NCBI GenBank assembly: GCA_030248135.1
Contig: JASANC010002076.1
Coordinates: forward strand, 1 to 64,000
Reading direction: 5' to 3'
Source of the DNA: Theristus sp. LFF4_11
Lineage: Eukaryota; Nematoda; Chromadorea; Monhysterida; Xyalidae
DNA length: 64,000 nt
Made by a program: the position numbers and the translations under genes. The notes beneath the pieces are model-generated. The model did not search any database, had not been told where the DNA came from, and was given only the letters and a program-made list of their open reading frames with translations. The stretch's first letter is position 1, and every line of letters starts with the position of its first letter. Shown in pieces: positions 53,914 through 64,000 of this stretch.

Positions 53914-56900
53914 CTTTGTCGCATGGGCCTAAAAATTTCACATTGATAAATGTTAGAAAGATTCGGGTTGTTATGGTGCAAAAACCATTGACTACACATA
54001 TTTCTGCAGAACCCATGGGTTGTCTCCCGCAGCAGTTTTCTGAAAACGCATGAGATGATTGTTCGTGTGTTTTCATCCTGTTCAATCCACATGAATGGAC
54101 CAGCCGAATACAGGTAATTTTTAAAAGAAAGTTTTCTATAAGCGGTACATCATGTTGCAGCATAACTATGAGAAGCTAGTTTAGATTGGCCCCATATCTG
54201 CTTTTTTACCGACAAAAAACTTATTGAAATATGTGTTGTATGAGCTTTTATTTTTGTCCCGAGACTCAATGCGCGCATAGATATGTAGTTGAACGTTAGC
54301 TTTATGCATGACGCGGGATTCGGGAAAAAATTGGGCGAATTTCAGCATTATGTTGTCAGTAGTAATAGTGAACAATGGCACTTTAGCTCCAGCATGTGCG
54401 AACGCAAAACTTGTCGCTTGGAGCGGCGGTGCAAATTTCAATGATGCCTGCAAACTCTGTAGCGGGTAATCTGTCCGTGATATCCACTCATAGTAAATCA
54501 CTTGTAAATGTCGAGATAAAGTGGAGAGCAGTAAAAACTGCATTACACACACTTAAAACCCCCGATGGAAATGGACAGCCGCTGGCTAAAGTTGTTCTTA
54601 TGGTTTTCGTCCGTGTGCGATTTTGTTTAAACGTGGGTGGGAAATGGCCGCGTGGCGTGAATGTGAATAGCCGTGGTGTCATTGCGTGTTGAAATTTTAT
54701 ACTAAAGTTTGATGCGTTTTCGTCTTGTCTTGTCAGAAGATTTATATTCTCAGTTTACTTTGCGCTTGCATGATTTCGCTAATGAATAAACATGAAAATT
54801 AATAATAGGGCACTGTTTAATAACCGGATTGCGGCAAAATGAAAACTAATCTCCACTCAGATTTGTATATCGAACAACGTAAGCTGCAAATTAGTGTACC
54901 CGTCGACCGGCTTTTCAAATTTCTGCTCAATCAGCAATCAGCGGCCATTCATCAAACTGACGCACACCTTCGCGTGTTATGCGTTTTGTTTTATTTCTCT
55001 CAATTCTTTTGTTCATCTGGTGCGACAGACAGCTGGTGTTAATTATGGCGCACCACAAAACCCCAATTTTTGTTCTTTTTTTGATCGCAAACGCACATTG
55101 ACGCAAACAAAAGATGGAAAACGAGAGTGTCGCTTCCTAACGATCAGTTTCACTTATCTTTACAATTCGACAGGTTTGAATAGAGCCGTGATTTGAAACG
55201 AATTGTACTCTCGCTATCTGGCTGACTCAGTACAGTAACTTGAGAAAAAAGGAGTCGATGAAATCAATTTTGTGGTTGAGGCCATTTGCTTTTTACAAAC
55301 TAATGCACATCGAAAAGCGGCATTTGCTCATCTGGTTGCTGCGATAGCCTGGACGGACACGAATTACACAGAAACATATCATCAAGATGTTTGGTTTCAT
55401 TATAGTGCCAGGCCAGTGCCTTTAAAAGCCATTGCGCGAGACGTGCTTGCTTGCTACAAAATTGATGCATCGGCGCTGCCAGATTGAAAGCAATGCAGAA
55501 AACGGATAAACTGGGCCCCACGGCCAGCGGCGGGTTGAGTGGCGTTCCAGCCTCCGGCACGGCGCTGTGTGTGGCTTGCATGCGTTTTTGCACATTACAT
55601 ATCACCTATCGCCGTTGTTTTCCGTAACAGTGTCCATTATTAGACGCCGTAACAGCGCACGTCAAAAACTGACATGCTTTGCAAAGCTGAAATGAACGCG
55701 CATACATGCATGCATCTGTGGCTGATGCTGAATCACGAACATCAACCAAGTGTCGGGAAATGAACTCCTGCGAACAAACGCACGCGCACGCAAAACGAGG
55801 TGCAGCATTGTTTATAATGCTGCTGTATTTTATCGTCCTCGGACACATACACATATTACTAAACACGCGGTAACAAAACGGAACTGCCGGGTTTTTGTGT
55901 AGCTATTGCGAAAAAAGGTTTGTTTTTGAATCCATTGTTCCATATCCAGAAGCCGCAAAGTCATTTGTGATAATCGAGTCACGAACTCACGAATCAGTCA
56001 AAGAATTTGGCTAAAAGAAAACCCTCATAAAGTAACTTCCATACGTCCGTCAATTATCGCCTTCGTCAAATATTAAAACAAGCAAAAACAAAGGTCATGT
56101 TTGGATTGGAGACTGAGGGGTGGAAGCGCTGTGTCTACTGCCGATAGACACGCGATGTTGCGACTGTGCGCGGCTTCTCTAATCAGAAGTCATTTCAGTG
56201 TCAGAAGAATTTTCATTAGCAGTAAATAAAAAAGCACGTGGGTGACGGTGGCGAAACTTCACGAGCCCATCCTACAACAGATGATGCAGTATGAAGCCTG
56301 ATACAAGTTGACAAGCGCGCTCGTGTGTGCCAATAACTGACGGTTGACTGTGAAACCCGTACGGATTGAATGTGTGGCGTGCACTGCAGAGCTGGCAGAG
56401 CACAGATACGCCAAGCAAAATGGCCAGCTCAAATCAAACCGCCGATGTATTGGCGCTGTGCACGTTTGACAGTCATCAGCAGCAACATGCATTATTAGTG
56501 TTTCACAAATGTGATTGTGTGGCTGACGACAACACTAACGGTGTCAACGGCGACATATTGTTTATATGATTCATATGACGTGGCACCTGACTGAAACAAC
56601 CAGAAAGAAATGGAAGGCTAATTTTGATAAAATATGATTCGGTTTTCATACAGGCATGCAGTGTGACAGTGAGCGAAAACGCGCAATTTGCATTTCTGCG
56701 ACTGCTGCGAGACGCGTGTTTTTCTGGGAGAAAATTATAACTGATTGCAGACGACGGGTGGGTGGCACATGGGCGCTCACTTTGAAGCATATAATTGGAG
56801 GCACCATGTGCAAACTGCGGCGCGCGCACAAACAACGAACTTTGTTTTCAGGTAACCCAGCGACCGACCCGATGAAACAACCTGAAAAGCCTGGCGGTGG

Positions 56901-58086
56901 TCTTGATTTAAAAAAATATTCAAGCACACTGACGGCCAGCATTAACGGATCGCGCTGCTGCGGGGAAAATTGAGCAAAAACTGGGTGTTACTGAGTGTGC
57001 TTGCGACGAGCCGATATGTACACTGTACTGTGATAAAGAATCCCACAAAACGTGCGCAGTACTGTATGTACCATTGGTTTTTGTACGCCAATAACGTTGT
57101 TGTCTGCGAGACGCCGTATTATAGTATATACGTACCTATCATCAAACTACTTATGATAGGACCAGGACGACGCAGCTTATTTCATTGGCAATATTGTTAT
57201 ACGCTGCTTCTCAAGCTGCATGTATAGAGAGCGAAAACGTGCGGCGACGCCGCTTTCGCAAGAGTAAACTCGGGCAACCGTAAATGATTTTGCGTGAGAT
57301 AGGCAGAAACGAAGAGAGAGAGAAAAGTGACGGGGGGACGATGTTTGCAGATACCGTACGTTCTTTCGTGCTCGAGATAAAATCCGTTATAGTAGAGAAT
57401 TCGCGTTTCGGATTTTGCGCAAGAAGCTTTCGAAATAAAAAAGATTTTCTTGAAGAATTTATATGCCATGTGGTTGCACATTTCTGAATGGTATTCCGGC
57501 CACTTCATCATTAGAGACACGCATTTTGAGAGCTAATTCGGCTTGTTGGGCTGAATTTATTTCTTGGATTTAAAACAGAAAACGTACGTGCTTATGGGGT
57601 GTGAAAATGTCTAAATTCTAAGAGAAGGTTCCGTGATAAAAGAGAGTGTACGGTATATGTCGACAAACGAAACAAAATTACAGACCCCAAAAATGTACGG
57701 TAAGAGCGGCACAACCCAACATTCATTTACCCCGATCGTTTTTGGGTCTTGGTCATTTTGTCGGTTCGGTACCACATTCATGAAATTGACGTGAAAAGTT
57801 TGACGACAAAAACTTTATACGTACTTCTTAATATACAATTGCGCGTCCATGCACATTGGAACCGCTTTGCTTGGAACATGCAAGTTGCAAATAGAGTTCT
57901 GGAGAAATAATCCACCAAAAACAGTAACTAAATTTTAGTCCGTTACACTTTCATGCCGTTGTTGGAAGCGGGACCGAAATACAATTACAAGTGCTCGATA
58001 TAAACAAAATACAACTCAATTCAAAAATGTCCCGTTCTGGACGTTATGACATGCAATAAAATGTAGTTATTCTAATTTTGAACCGT
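53914..58086. other. Stretch without a recognised gene
   Basis: Upstream of the GPCR. It should include its promoter, but none can be marked. A partial repeat N is at about 54255-54340. Many short frames have no motif. Confidence 0.4.
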
Positions 58087-58206
58087 GATAAAATAAATGG
58101 TTTCTTGATTTAACGGAAGAATGTTTTCATTGCCCATAGAGTTTCGATAAAAGAAATGGTTTCTTGATTTAATGGAAGAATGTTTTCATTGCCCATGAGA
58201 GTTTCG
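58087..58206 (+). repeat. 60-bp tandem duplication
   Basis: GATAAAA-AAATGGTTTCTTGA...GCCCAT-GAGTTTC occurs twice in a row with about three differences. Confidence 0.93.
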
Positions 58207-59032
58207 AGTCTTCACTTACCCATTGTTTCTCATTTCGATCATTTTGTCCAGAAAACAATTTTCGCAGATTCCATTCAAGTTATGTATGTTTGCCATACGC
58301 AGTTGCAATTTCAGTGAAAGTCTGAATCTTAAGCAGTAGAGAGCAGGGAATACCCAAATGCTGTTACCTGCGGCACTACTACTTAGCATTCGACTTCCTT
58401 CTCCAGCGGTCGTGTTAGATTTCTGTCAAAGTAGATCACCTCAGTCTGGCAGTAGATCAGGCACACCGAAATAGTGAATAAAACTTACCATTTGCGATTA
58501 TTTTTTCAATTTATTCAACAACTATAATGAAAGTAAAACGTTTATGAAAACAGGAATCGGTTATATCGTGGTATGAATGACAAAGTAAAGCTTATGGTCT
58601 TGATTGAATTAGACCAAAATATAATTCGCATATATCGCTCTGCAAATGCAAAACGAGCAAATTCGAAAGTGAATTTTGATGGCAACAATGCCGAGACGAA
58701 GCTGCGATTGTCGGTCGTTGCAAATAGAAGTACAAGACATTCAGACGCAGACGGCGGTTTGTTGATTGTGCTGTGTGGAACAGCTGAACTAATTAGCTTC
58801 ATTTTATATACGAATAAAGAACAAACAAACAGAGATACCAGGGACTCACCGAAAATAACAATTGGTTCATGCGAGCTATATAGAAATATCAATTACAACA
58901 GACAATCCACTGATTTTATGATCGCCCGCGCCATCCCACTGTGGTGCGCTTAAAATGTTTACCAACCAAGGCCGCTGTTCCAAATTTCAATAAAAACGCA
59001 CAGGGCAACTGAAGTGGCATTGTATACACTTA

Positions 59033-59353
59033 TTACGTTTTACCAATATTAGCAAGAAGACCAACCAACAGTGCAACCGTATAGGCTAATATTATCAAGC
59101 TAATGTTTATCTGCATCTCCTGTATGGTTTGCAGACAATTGAGAGAGAACGTTTTTGTTCGTGAACACGCACGGGCGTCACCTTGTTGGCACAGCTGTTG
59201 CACACAGCCACCACCACCATCCACAATGCGTTGACCTGTTCCAGCCTTTTGTAGTTCTGTGCTACCCGGACCAACACGCATGTTTGAATAGACTTTGTTT
59301 TTCATTGCAACACGGAATCGGTTATGCACTGCTGGACGCACAAAAGTTGTCAT
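59033..59353 (-). CDS. Possible small one-pass membrane protein
   Basis: A 106-residue frame ends with one hydrophobic segment, ISLIILAYTVALLVGLLANI, followed by GKT and stop. The first part is basic and Gly-rich (DGGGGCVQQLCQQG), without a known motif. No splice structure could be confirmed. It may be an exon or chance; there is no family match that I recognise. Confidence 0.25.
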   Translation of the reverse strand: MTTFVRPAVHNRFRVAMKNKVYSNMRVGPGSTELQKAGTGQRIVDGGGGCVQQLCQQGDARACSRTKTFSLNCLQTIQEMQINISLIILAYTVALLVGLLANIGKT

Positions 59354-59470
59354 TAAAAAATACAGTAGTGTTTTCGTGATTTAGTCAACAACAACAAAAT
59401 CAGTGATCATGGAATGGAACAAAGCAGTATGAGCTGATAACTGCAACTGTTTTTTTGAACGTGTCCATCA

Positions 59471-62400
59471 TTAGTGGAAGATTCGCGGTGGATTTCGGAG
59501 TTTCGACTTTTGCTGTTTGCGCTGCAGTGACGTGTGCTTGCCTTTCGACTTTGCCCGTGACTTTGATTTTTTGTGTCGTCGTGCGCGCTCGTGTCGCTTC
59601 TTTTTTGCAGCGTTCGATTTGTGCGATTTTGCTTGCACGGTCGATTTCGATGAGGAGCGTGACTGTTGCGCCCCTCTTTGCTCCTTCGTCTCACCGCTCG
59701 GTTTCATTTCAGACGATTTCTTCCGCTTTAACTTTCCACTGGACGCGCTTCTAAAAAAGTGACTGAGATAATGAACCACAATGGAAAAGGGAACCTCAGA
59801 GAAAGTCCCAGCGCACCTGTCTGCTTGCTCAACGAACGTGCCACCCGGGCGCACGCGCGTGTGCTCTTTGAGAGTCTGCGCCACTCTTTCGCATGGCACG
59901 TGTTCTTTGTCAGATGCACTTCGTTTCACTTGATTGTACGCCGAATGATACTTGAACAACAATTACCGTATTACTAATAAAGGGGGTTTTTTTGGGGGGG
60001 GGTTTTTTGGGGGGGGGGGGTTTTTGGTTGGGGGGGGGGGGTAGTAGACATTGTTAATTGTTTTTGGTGAAAAAAACAATGTATGCTGGTAGTAATGGTA
60101 GTAATCGCGTGTAACGTCCACTCGTGCATGCACCTGATCGTAGGTGATGGTCTGCCATTTGGACGCCTCTCTGAAGACGCGTTTAGCGAGCAACGGGTGC
60201 ATCTGTACGCCTGCGAGTGCACCAGCGATGTGCTTGCATGCTTCAGGATTGCCGTCGTAGTCGGCAGCTGAGCGAAATGATTGCCAACGTTGTTCACAAT
60301 ATTGTAACGTTCGTTCATTCAGACGCAGGCAAACGCTCACGCTCGTGCAGCTGCAGCCATTTCAGGTGTGCTGCACGTTCGCCACTCTCGTCCGTTGTCA
60401 CCGTCAAATGCAGCAGATCTTCCCAAAGTTTCTTGATCGCCATTGCGTCTGCTTTCGCCATGATGTCCACCGGTTTTCCAGCGGCGCCCAAAACTACTCT
60501 GAGAATTTATGGAAACTGCATAAAGGGGCGGCCATTCCCCGGCCAATGCGTCTATTTGCAGTTATCTGTTTCTTGTTACACTGAGGAAAGCTCTCGCAAC
60601 AACAAAGCGGAATTTGCCTGTTATGATGACCAAACTATAAAAGTTGCAAATATTTTGGTTGTCTTTGGGCCCATCCATGGCTTAATTAATCATCACTGAT
60701 CATGTAAGCGAGCTACATGTATTATCAAATTTTTTAAGTTCTGCGACTGAATACGTTTGCAGACGTCGAAAAAAAATTTATGTCGCAATTCAAAATAGCC
60801 TAAGTGATCCGGTCCTATTTATGGGACTCGGATCACTTTACCAATTTTGAATTCCCGCGCCATGCATGAAACTGTTTATTTTTCCATGCGCGCATTGAGT
60901 CTCGGGACCAACATAACAGATGATACCTTTCATGCACTGGCGGTTCATTTGTGGGCGACACATTCATTGTCGCGTGGTCAACCACGGGCATCACTGATTC
61001 CCCATCGGCCTGTCCCTTTGCACTCTCAGTTGTGTCCGTTCTTTCGGAGGAGGACGAGCGAGACGCGTGCGTGTTGCTTTCATTGCGCATTGAGCCTTCG
61101 CCATTTTGCTCTCTGCTGTTACGTGACTCGATAAGTTAGCGTTCACAGAGATTAATGAAGCCATTTTATAATTAGTTCTAATTTAAACCAGAGAGAGCAA
61201 TCAACCGTTCAATCGTCTGCGGCGTGCTTTCAGCAACAGGCGACAACAACTTCTCCATTGAGTCGGTTGCCATCGACGTGGTGGCGGTCGTGGATATGGT
61301 GGATGACACAGACGAGGCCACGGTCGCAGACTCGTCACTGCTTGAGTCTGCCGCCGACGGGGTTTGAACGGCCTGTGCCTCTGCCTGTGCTTTGTTGGCA
61401 TCCTCTGATCACTGTATGCTTTGATTTCGATGGTCACCGAAAACTCCACCGAGCTAACCTGAATGTGCTCTCGTGTCTTTCGTCTCTCCCTCGCCCTTCG
61501 CCGTCGCCTTTGTTTCCTTGCCGACTCTGCGAAGCGGTCGTCCTAAATATTTGGGTTTAGTGTTATTGACTATTGATTTTCAACTCGAACATACACTGCG
61601 GCAGGACTCTCGCAACCATGTACGGAATGACTGGGTAAACATGGCACTTTTTTTCAGGGTGCAAGGAGCGCGCGAAACTTGAATGAGAGAAGAAAGACGT
61701 TCAGAAACCCAATAGTATGCTAAATGTGACGTGTTTTTTACTAATGGATTCTTTGTGCTATTATGCATGATGGGAACTGCACAACATGATTGGGAATATT
61801 GTTGGCATTTTTGAAAAAGACAACTCCTAGTCTGCGACTGATCCCGCCTTGATGGACTGCCTCATTTATTCGGCCATACTGTACTTGTGGCGCCGCTTCT
61901 GTTGGTGTTGGCATGTCCGATTGAGCTGCTTGTGGTGCCAACTCTTCTTTGTCACCAGCCGCTGTTGGTGCTGCCGCTGTTGCCTGTTGCATCTCATTTG
62001 GTACCGCTACCGGAGCACTTGCTCCTGCTATCTTTCTTCCTCTTCTTCCGCTTCGATGCTTCTTTGGTCTCTCTTTCTTTTTCTTTCTCGACGACTTTGT
62101 TTTCTTTTTCTTAGGTTTTTCGTCTTGTTTCACTATTTCAGTTGCTTTCACAGGCTTCTCTGATGTTGACCCACTATCGGAGTCTTGACTCTGAAGATAA
62201 AAGGCGTATGTTTTGCATTTGAATGCATCGCCAGTGATTTTCTACTTGAATGAGCTGGGCATGTAATTTGTTTGAACTACAGTATATTGGTTAATGTTTC
62301 GACATGATTGCACACCTCTGTTTGTTTCTTTGGTTGCTCCACGGTAACACCTTCATTGGCGATTTGGTCCGTTTTCATCGGTAATGGTGGTGTGAATGAT

Positions 62401-63076
62401 GCCATGGCCGCTGTGCCAATCGGTGTCGTTTGCTGTTGTTTTTTGGTTCGCCCACCACGCTGTCTTGTTGTTAGTCGCTGTTCGCTTTTTGTTGATGTAG
62501 ATCGTAGGCTGCTGCTCTAAAATACATTTATGCATTATCACTTGAGCAAAACTATCGTAACTTCACCTCACGTAAATCAAAATATTAGTTTGCTCAGCAC
62601 CAGACTAGAATTTGTCGTTGAATCAGCAGTCTCATCTTGCGATTTGTCTGAGCTGCCGCCTGATGTTTGATCTCCGCTTTGCTGTTCTGGTGCTCGACGA
62701 GCTTGGCTAGTGGCTTTTGGTCTTTTCTTTTTTTCGACTTTTTTCTTGCTTTTCTCTTTTTTCTCCTTGTTTGTGGCTTTATTCGTCTGTTTGTCGGAGC
62801 GTTCTAAAGTTATATAAACGAATCAATGTTTCCAAATATTAAAAATTTAGAAAACTGAGAAAAACAAAACCCACCAGACTTGAATCACTTACTTTTTTTC
62901 TTGTCTGATTTTTTAGATTTCGAATGACGTTTATCACGCTTCGCACTCTGTGATTTGCCGGCTGCTGATTTTGGTGTTTTGTTTTTCTTTTTTGTAGATG
63001 CCTTTTTTCTGTTTGCCATTTTTTCTTTCTTGTCAGTTGTGTTTGTTGGAACCGGTAGTGGTGGCCCAGAAGACAT
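59471..63076 (-). CDS. Lysine-rich protein of unknown function, 598 residues
   Basis: Nine exons fit in phase: 63076-62893, 62803-62601, 62516-62316, 62190-61885, 61402-61206, 60498-60341, 60267-60134, 59950-59817, 59750-59471. The start MSSGPPLPVPTNTTDKKEKM is the first ATG. The N-terminal third is very Lys/Ser-rich (KKASTKKKNKTPKSAAGK, then KKKVEKKKRPK), then KKKKTKSSRKKKKERPKKHR and an Ala/Ser/Thr-rich linker. A folded-looking core of about 170 residues follows: VVLGAAGKPVDIMAKADAMA, IKKLWEDLLHLTVTT, PADYDGNPEACKHIAGALAG, VQMHPLLAKRVFREASKWQT, CERVAQTLKEHTRVRPGGTF. The end is again basic (AAKKKRHERARRHKKSKSRA). Basic tracts suggest a nuclear or RNA/chromatin-associated protein; this is inference. 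I do not recognise the core. A MITE F begins exactly at the exon-4 donor, and a MITE E fragment fills intron 7. Confidence 0.8.
59964..60045. mobile_element. MITE family E, fragment
   Basis: Starts TACCGTATTACTAATAAAGG and continues into poly-G/T. It lies in intron 7 of the lysine-rich gene, about 14 bp from the acceptor. Confidence 0.65.
60790..60915 (-). repeat. Repeat N, copy 2 (inverted)
   Basis: Reverse complement of the copy at 51790. The core AAGTGATCCGGTCCTATTTA followed by TGGGACTCGGATCACTT is an almost perfect hairpin. Confidence 0.78.
61621..61884. mobile_element. MITE family F, copy 3, at a splice donor
   Basis: From TACGGAATGAC to CGGCCATACTGTAC. On the gene strand (minus) the element begins GTACAGTATGGCCGAATAAA, and its first two bases are the GT of the exon-4 donor. 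Confidence 0.85.
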
Positions 63077-63339
63077 TTTGGTGTCAATGATACAGTTAAA
63101 ATTGGAGATTTTTGATCACGCCACGTTAACTGAGTTTTGGGCACAAAACAGAGTGGTGATGACAAGTAAAATGTTGAGAGTAAAATGACGATCTGCTAAA
63201 GACACAACAATGAAATACCAGTGAATTTGAATGGAGTAAAAATGTTGACAATGAAACATGAAAAGGCGATTTTAATAATGGGGTCGTTTTTATTGGTTTG
63301 GTAAATGGTCACTCATTCCGTCCGGGGCCTTTTTGTTTT

Positions 63340-63597
63340 TCGAAAATCAAAGTTGTGTACCGCGCCGCCAAATCAATCAATCAGGGGTCCAAACCCCGAA
63401 TAACCACATTTGATGTGCAACACCCGATACGCCAAAATCGGGACATTATTTTTCTAACGCTATCCCTATGTGTCAGCGTCACGGTCCCGGGCTGCTTCGG
63501 GGACGGTTTGGCGGGCGGCGAGGCGATGATAAGTGGAGAAAATTTTCCAGGTTTGTAAGTAAAGTAGTTGATGAAAATTGGGGGCGAGGGGGGAAGG
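63340..63597 (-). repeat. Diverged family C relative
   Basis: Starts AAAATCAAAGTTGTG, as the 47-48 kb units do, with AATCAATCAGGGGTCC; then it diverges. No gene seen. Confidence 0.5.
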
Positions 63598-64000
63598 CAT
63601 AGTTGTTCTAGGGGGGGGGGGAGGGGGGAGGGGCTGGGGGGCCCAAAAAATTTACGAATCTATCTCTATCAGAAAGGTTTTTCGGCTCAGCTATTATCTA
63701 TCTAAAAAAATTTCTCAGCCAGCTATCTATCTAAAAAAGTTTGTCTTCGAAGACGTAAAATGAGTCAATTTTTGGCCAAACTTGACTATTTTTGCTTGTA
63801 ATTCTTGAAAATTTTGCTAATTTTAGGTAAAATATGCATTTATACATGATTTTTAGCGTATTTTTAGCATTATTTTGATGTTTTTATAAATTTTGACCGC
63901 CCCCCCCGCGGCCTCCCCCCAAAATTTTCCAGCTATCTATCTATTATCTGGAAAATTTATCCAGCTATCTATATCGGCCCCCCCCCCCCAACCCCTCGGC
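63598..64000 (-). mobile_element. Element D, copy 2, cut by the window end
   Basis: Begins CATAGTTGTTCTAGGGGGGG and carries the same blocks as the copy at 47378 in inverse orientation (TCAGCCAGCTATCTATCT, CGTAAAATGAGTCAATTTTT). The last bases, ACCCCTCGGC, match the other end just before GAACAACTATG, so only about 15-25 bp lie beyond the window. Confidence 0.9.

Noticed and set aside
54181..54552. 123-residue minus-strand frame upstream of the GPCR
   Set aside because: It overlaps a partial repeat N and has no recognisable domain.
58542..58953. Overlapping plus and minus frames of 116-126 residues
   Set aside because: Neither has a motif, splice context or codon pattern that favours it; left unannotated.

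Overview
The window is nuclear DNA from a small-genome invertebrate animal. Support: multi-exon genes with spliceosomal introns of about 40 bp to several kb, acceptors mostly TTTCAG or TTGCAG, and proteins found in animals: Vang/Strabismus, CDC25, TMEM184, a neuropeptide Y/F-like GPCR, an MSP-domain protein, and exons of CCDC124 and EDC3. A nematode or other ecdysozoan would fit, but the sequence alone does not prove it. Exon models were built by eye from family similarity and splice consensus, and most were checked for reading-phase consistency across every junction.

Layout. 0-10 kb: a decayed Penelope-type reverse transcriptase (+), one EDC3-like exon (-), a satellite-filled inverted-repeat element (3.5-5.65 kb), a CCDC124 first exon (+) and a dead hAT transposon (8.0-9.5 kb). 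14.0-19.2 kb: Vang (+), with an intron packed with nested transposons. 21.2-26.3 kb: a CDC25 phosphatase (-). 26.3-39 kb: mostly non-coding, with mariner-like non-autonomous elements and a few short candidate exons. 39.3-46.5 kb: TMEM184 (-), with a complete second gene on the opposite strand inside one intron (40.95-42.75 kb, MSP domain plus C-terminal anchor). 46.6-50.1 kb: tandem and dispersed repeats. 50.7-53.9 kb: the GPCR (-). 59.5-63.1 kb: a 598-residue lysine-rich protein (-) that I do not recognise. 63.3-64 kb: more repeats, running off the window end.

The genes do not form a pathway. Vang acts in planar cell polarity, CDC25 in mitotic entry, TMEM184 is a seven-helix membrane protein, and the GPCR is a neuropeptide receptor. 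Transposons shape the locus: at least a dozen non-autonomous families, several nested three or four deep, one with a long palindrome of mariner 3' ends, and one whose terminus appears to supply a 5' splice site. The best leads are the nested MSP gene, two probable GC-AG introns, the Tyr for His change in the CDC25 active-site motif, the foldback-like array in Vang, and the MITE-intron coincidences in the lysine-rich gene.
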